Notes under the pieces: generated by a model
What the model saw: the letters and a program-made list of their open reading frames with translations, nothing else
What the model was told of the DNA's origin: nothing
The model's database searches: none
In this document: positions 5,641 to 7,505 of the stretch, piece by piece
Numbering within the stretch: the first letter of the stretch is position 1
Layout of the letters: each line of letters opens with the position of its first letter
Made by a program: the position numbers and the translations under genes
Source of the DNA: an uncultured Clostridia bacterium
Lineage (GTDB): Bacteria > Bacillota > Clostridia > Christensenellales > DTU072
Length of the DNA stretch: 7,505 bases
Assembly: GCA_934296355.1 (NCBI GenBank)
Contig: CAKRAY010000068.1
Coordinates: 1-7,505 of the forward strand
Direction: 5' to 3'

Positions 5641-6492
5641 ATGGCGATAATTGACGGCAAACACGTCTCGGATTTAATCAGAGACGAATTAAAAGACGAA
5701 ATATCCAAAATTAACGAGCAAGGCGATATAATACGTCTTGCCGTTATTATAGTGGGAAAGGACCCTGCGTCCGAAATTTACGTAAGAAATAAAATCAAGG
5801 CTTGCGAATACGTAGGCATCGAATCGCTTTGCTATACTTTCCCGGAAAACGTTTCCGAAGAAGAAATATTGTCGCTTATCGATAAACTGAATAATGACGA
5901 AAGCGTATACGGAATTTTAGTTCAATTACCGCTTCCTAACCACTTAAATAAAGAGAGAATACTAAACAAAATAAACGTTTGCAAGGACGTAGACGGCTTT
6001 AGCGCATATCAAGCGGGAAGACTTTTTTTAGGCGAAAACGCTTTAGTGAGTTGCACGCCTAAAGGTATAATAGAGTTACTTCATAGATATAATATAGATT
6101 TAGTAGGAAAAAACGCGGTTGTAATCGGTAGAAGCAACATAGTCGGCAAGCCGACAGCTATGCTTTTAATGCAAAATAACGCTACCGTTACGGTATGCCA
6201 TTCGAGGACTACTAATTTAGCGGAATATACAAAAAAGGCGGACATTATAGTCCTTGCCGTCGGCAAACCTCAATTTTTAACTTCGGATATGATAAAAGAC
6301 GGCGTTGTGGTAATCGATGCCGGCATAAACAGAGTTAACGGAAAACTTTGCGGCGATTCAGATTTTGAAGCGATAAAAGATAAATGTTCATTCATAACTC
6401 CCGTTCCCGGCGGAGTCGGTCCAATGACGGTTACGATGTTGTTAAAAAATACTTTACAATCTTATCATTCGACACATAATGCAAGAAACTAA
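5641..6492 (+). CDS. folD: Bifunctional methylenetetrahydrofolate dehydrogenase/cyclohydrolase
   Basis: FolD interconverts 5,10-methylene-, 5,10-methenyl- and 10-formyl-tetrahydrofolate, using NADP(H), in the cytoplasm. It supplies one-carbon units for purines and other products. The 283 residues match the family (280-290). Visible motifs are VGKDPASEIYVRNKIKAC (38-55, with Y47 and catalytic K51), GILVQLPLP (91-99, Q95), KDVDGF (115-120, D118), GRSNIVGKP (163-171) for the dinucleotide site and TPVPGGVGPMTV (253-264). These match E. coli K54, Q98 and D121 at a constant offset. The usual PCTP motif reads SCTP (137-140). Shine-Dalgarno AAAGGA (5628-5633) lies inside the end of nusB. The 3' end overlaps xseA by 14 bases. 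Full-length and apparently functional. Confidence 0.97.
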   Translation: MAIIDGKHVSDLIRDELKDEISKINEQGDIIRLAVIIVGKDPASEIYVRNKIKACEYVGIESLCYTFPENVSEEEILSLIDKLNNDESVYGILVQLPLPNHLNKERILNKINVCKDVDGFSAYQAGRLFLGENALVSCTPKGIIELLHRYNIDLVGKNAVVIGRSNIVGKPTAMLLMQNNATVTVCHSRTTNLAEYTKKADIIVLAVGKPQFLTSDMIKDGVVVIDAGINRVNGKLCGDSDFEAIKDKCSFITPVPGGVGPMTVTMLLKNTLQSYHSTHNARN

Positions 6493-7505
6493 TTATATTA
6501 CGGTCAGACAACTGAATCTATATATAAACAATATATTTGCAAACGAGTTACTTTTGCATAACGTTCCGGTAGTAGGAGAAGTTTCCGATTGTAAAACCGT
6601 AGCGGGAAACTGTTTTTTTACATTAAAGGACGAGCAATCTCAAATAAAAATAGTTATATACGGTTGTAACGATAAATACGTACCGTATAACGGCGAAATG
6701 GTCCTAGTTAGGGGAAGAGTAGACTATTACCAAAAATCGGGCCTTATAAACGTTAAAGCGTATTCCGTTACGCCTTTCGGCAAAGGGGCTTTATACGAGA
6801 AATTAGAAAGATTAAAGCGTAATTTAATTCAAGAAGGTCTATTCGACGAGTCTCGCAAAAAAGTTATTCCTTCGATATGTAAAAAAGTCGCGTTACTTAC
6901 AAGCGTGAAAGGCGCGGCATTGCACGACTTTTTATCTACGCTCGAAAAAAATCATTCTAAACCGGATATAGATATCGTCGACGTACGCGTTCAAGGCGAA
7001 AATTGCGCCACGGATATAATCACCGCTTTGATAAACTGTGACCCGATAGGGTATGACGTTATAGTAATATGTAGAGGCGGCGGTTCGTTCGAAGATTTGT
7101 ATTGCTTTAACGATGAAAACTTGATTCGCTGTATTGCGGGAATCAATACGCCGGTAATTTCCGCAGTGGGACACGAAACCGATTATACGCTATGCGATTT
7201 CGTCGCAGATTATCGGGCGATAACTCCGACGGCGGCGGCAGAGAAGATTTCGTTCAATATAAGTGAGCAAAAGAGAAGATTATATGAAGATATCGTCCAA
7301 TTAAAAGACGCGCTTGATGATATAAAAAGCAACGCAAAAGATACGCTTCTTTCCATCGGCAAAAATCTAACATATAATGTAAAATCAACAATTACACATA
7401 ACAAATTTATGGTAAAAAATAAAGTTGATTTGCTAAAAATCACAAACTTGCAAAGAATTGAAAGAAAACGTAGCGAAATTCAAAAAATCACGCAAAGAAT
7501 TGAAG
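6479..7505 (+). CDS. xseA: Exonuclease VII large subunit, 5' part (3' end outside window)
   Basis: XseA is the catalytic subunit of exonuclease VII, which with XseB degrades single-stranded DNA from both ends. The frame is open from ATG 6479 to the window end: 342 codons of a family usually 400-450 long. Residues 1-100 form the OB-fold DNA-binding domain (YITVRQLNLYI, VVGEVSD, GNCFFTLKD, VLVRGRVDYY). The catalytic core has TSVKGAALHDF (141-151), CRGGGSFEDLYCFNDE (198-213), SAVGHETDYTLCDFVADYRA (228-247) and TPTAAAE (249-255). D150, R199, H232 and D235 correspond to E. coli D155, R205, H238 and D241. From about 260 a helical, coiled-coil region begins and is cut by the window. No Shine-Dalgarno is visible; the 14-base overlap with folD suggests coupling. 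xseB probably follows downstream. Confidence 0.96.
   Translation, partial: MQETNYITVRQLNLYINNIFANELLLHNVPVVGEVSDCKTVAGNCFFTLKDEQSQIKIVIYGCNDKYVPYNGEMVLVRGRVDYYQKSGLINVKAYSVTPFGKGALYEKLERLKRNLIQEGLFDESRKKVIPSICKKVALLTSVKGAALHDFLSTLEKNHSKPDIDIVDVRVQGENCATDIITALINCDPIGYDVIVICRGGGSFEDLYCFNDENLIRCIAGINTPVISAVGHETDYTLCDFVADYRAITPTAAAEKISFNISEQKRRLYEDIVQLKDALDDIKSNAKDTLLSIGKNLTYNVKSTITHNKFMVKNKVDLLKITNLQRIERKRSEIQKITQRIE

Noticed and set aside
147..7443. Reverse-strand open frames of 60-115 codons scattered through the window
   Set aside because: All lie opposite well-identified + strand genes, show no recognisable family sequence and have no independent ribosome sites. They are shadows of coding sequence.

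Overview
The window is an AT-rich, almost fully coding stretch, with every gene on the + strand. It carries the conserved chromosomal neighbourhood efp - spoIIIAA-AB-AC-AD-AE-AF-AG-AH - asp23 - nusB - folD - xseA. This layout is typical of endospore-forming Bacillota, especially Clostridia, and the codon use and protein divergence fit a poorly characterised clostridial lineage. No mobile element, CRISPR array, tRNA or rRNA is visible.

Region by region: (1) 1-416 is the 3' part of efp (elongation factor P), closed by a strong intrinsic terminator (448-483). (2) 484-4849 is a complete eight-gene spoIIIA operon. It encodes the mother-cell side of the SpoIIIA-SpoIIQ channel ('feeding tube') that crosses the two membranes around the engulfed forespore. 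Neighbouring genes overlap or nearly abut, which suggests translational coupling. Several products (AA, AB, AF, AG, AH) are shorter than their Bacillus subtilis counterparts, and SpoIIIAG appears to lack the insertion known as the beta-triangle. (3) 4850-7505 is a housekeeping block: an Asp23/Gls24-family protein, NusB, FolD and the start of the exonuclease VII large subunit XseA, which runs off the window.

The most notable features lie at the joints. Between spoIIIAH and asp23 there is a 17-nt inverted repeat with one mismatch (a G-U wobble in RNA). It encloses a good sigma-A-type promoter with an extended -10, the Shine-Dalgarno sequence and the first candidate start codons of asp23. This could separate sporulation transcription from housekeeping transcription. 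The end of asp23 carries a perfect 10-bp hairpin followed by five T. nusB is interrupted by a single in-frame TAG at codon 66, although the reading frame on both sides still looks like intact NusB; none of the twelve gene ends visible here uses TAG. The efp terminator's T-tract directly abuts the spoIIIAA start codon, leaving no room for a normal leader.

All functional calls rest on recognising families by eye from the translated sequence. No database search was possible.
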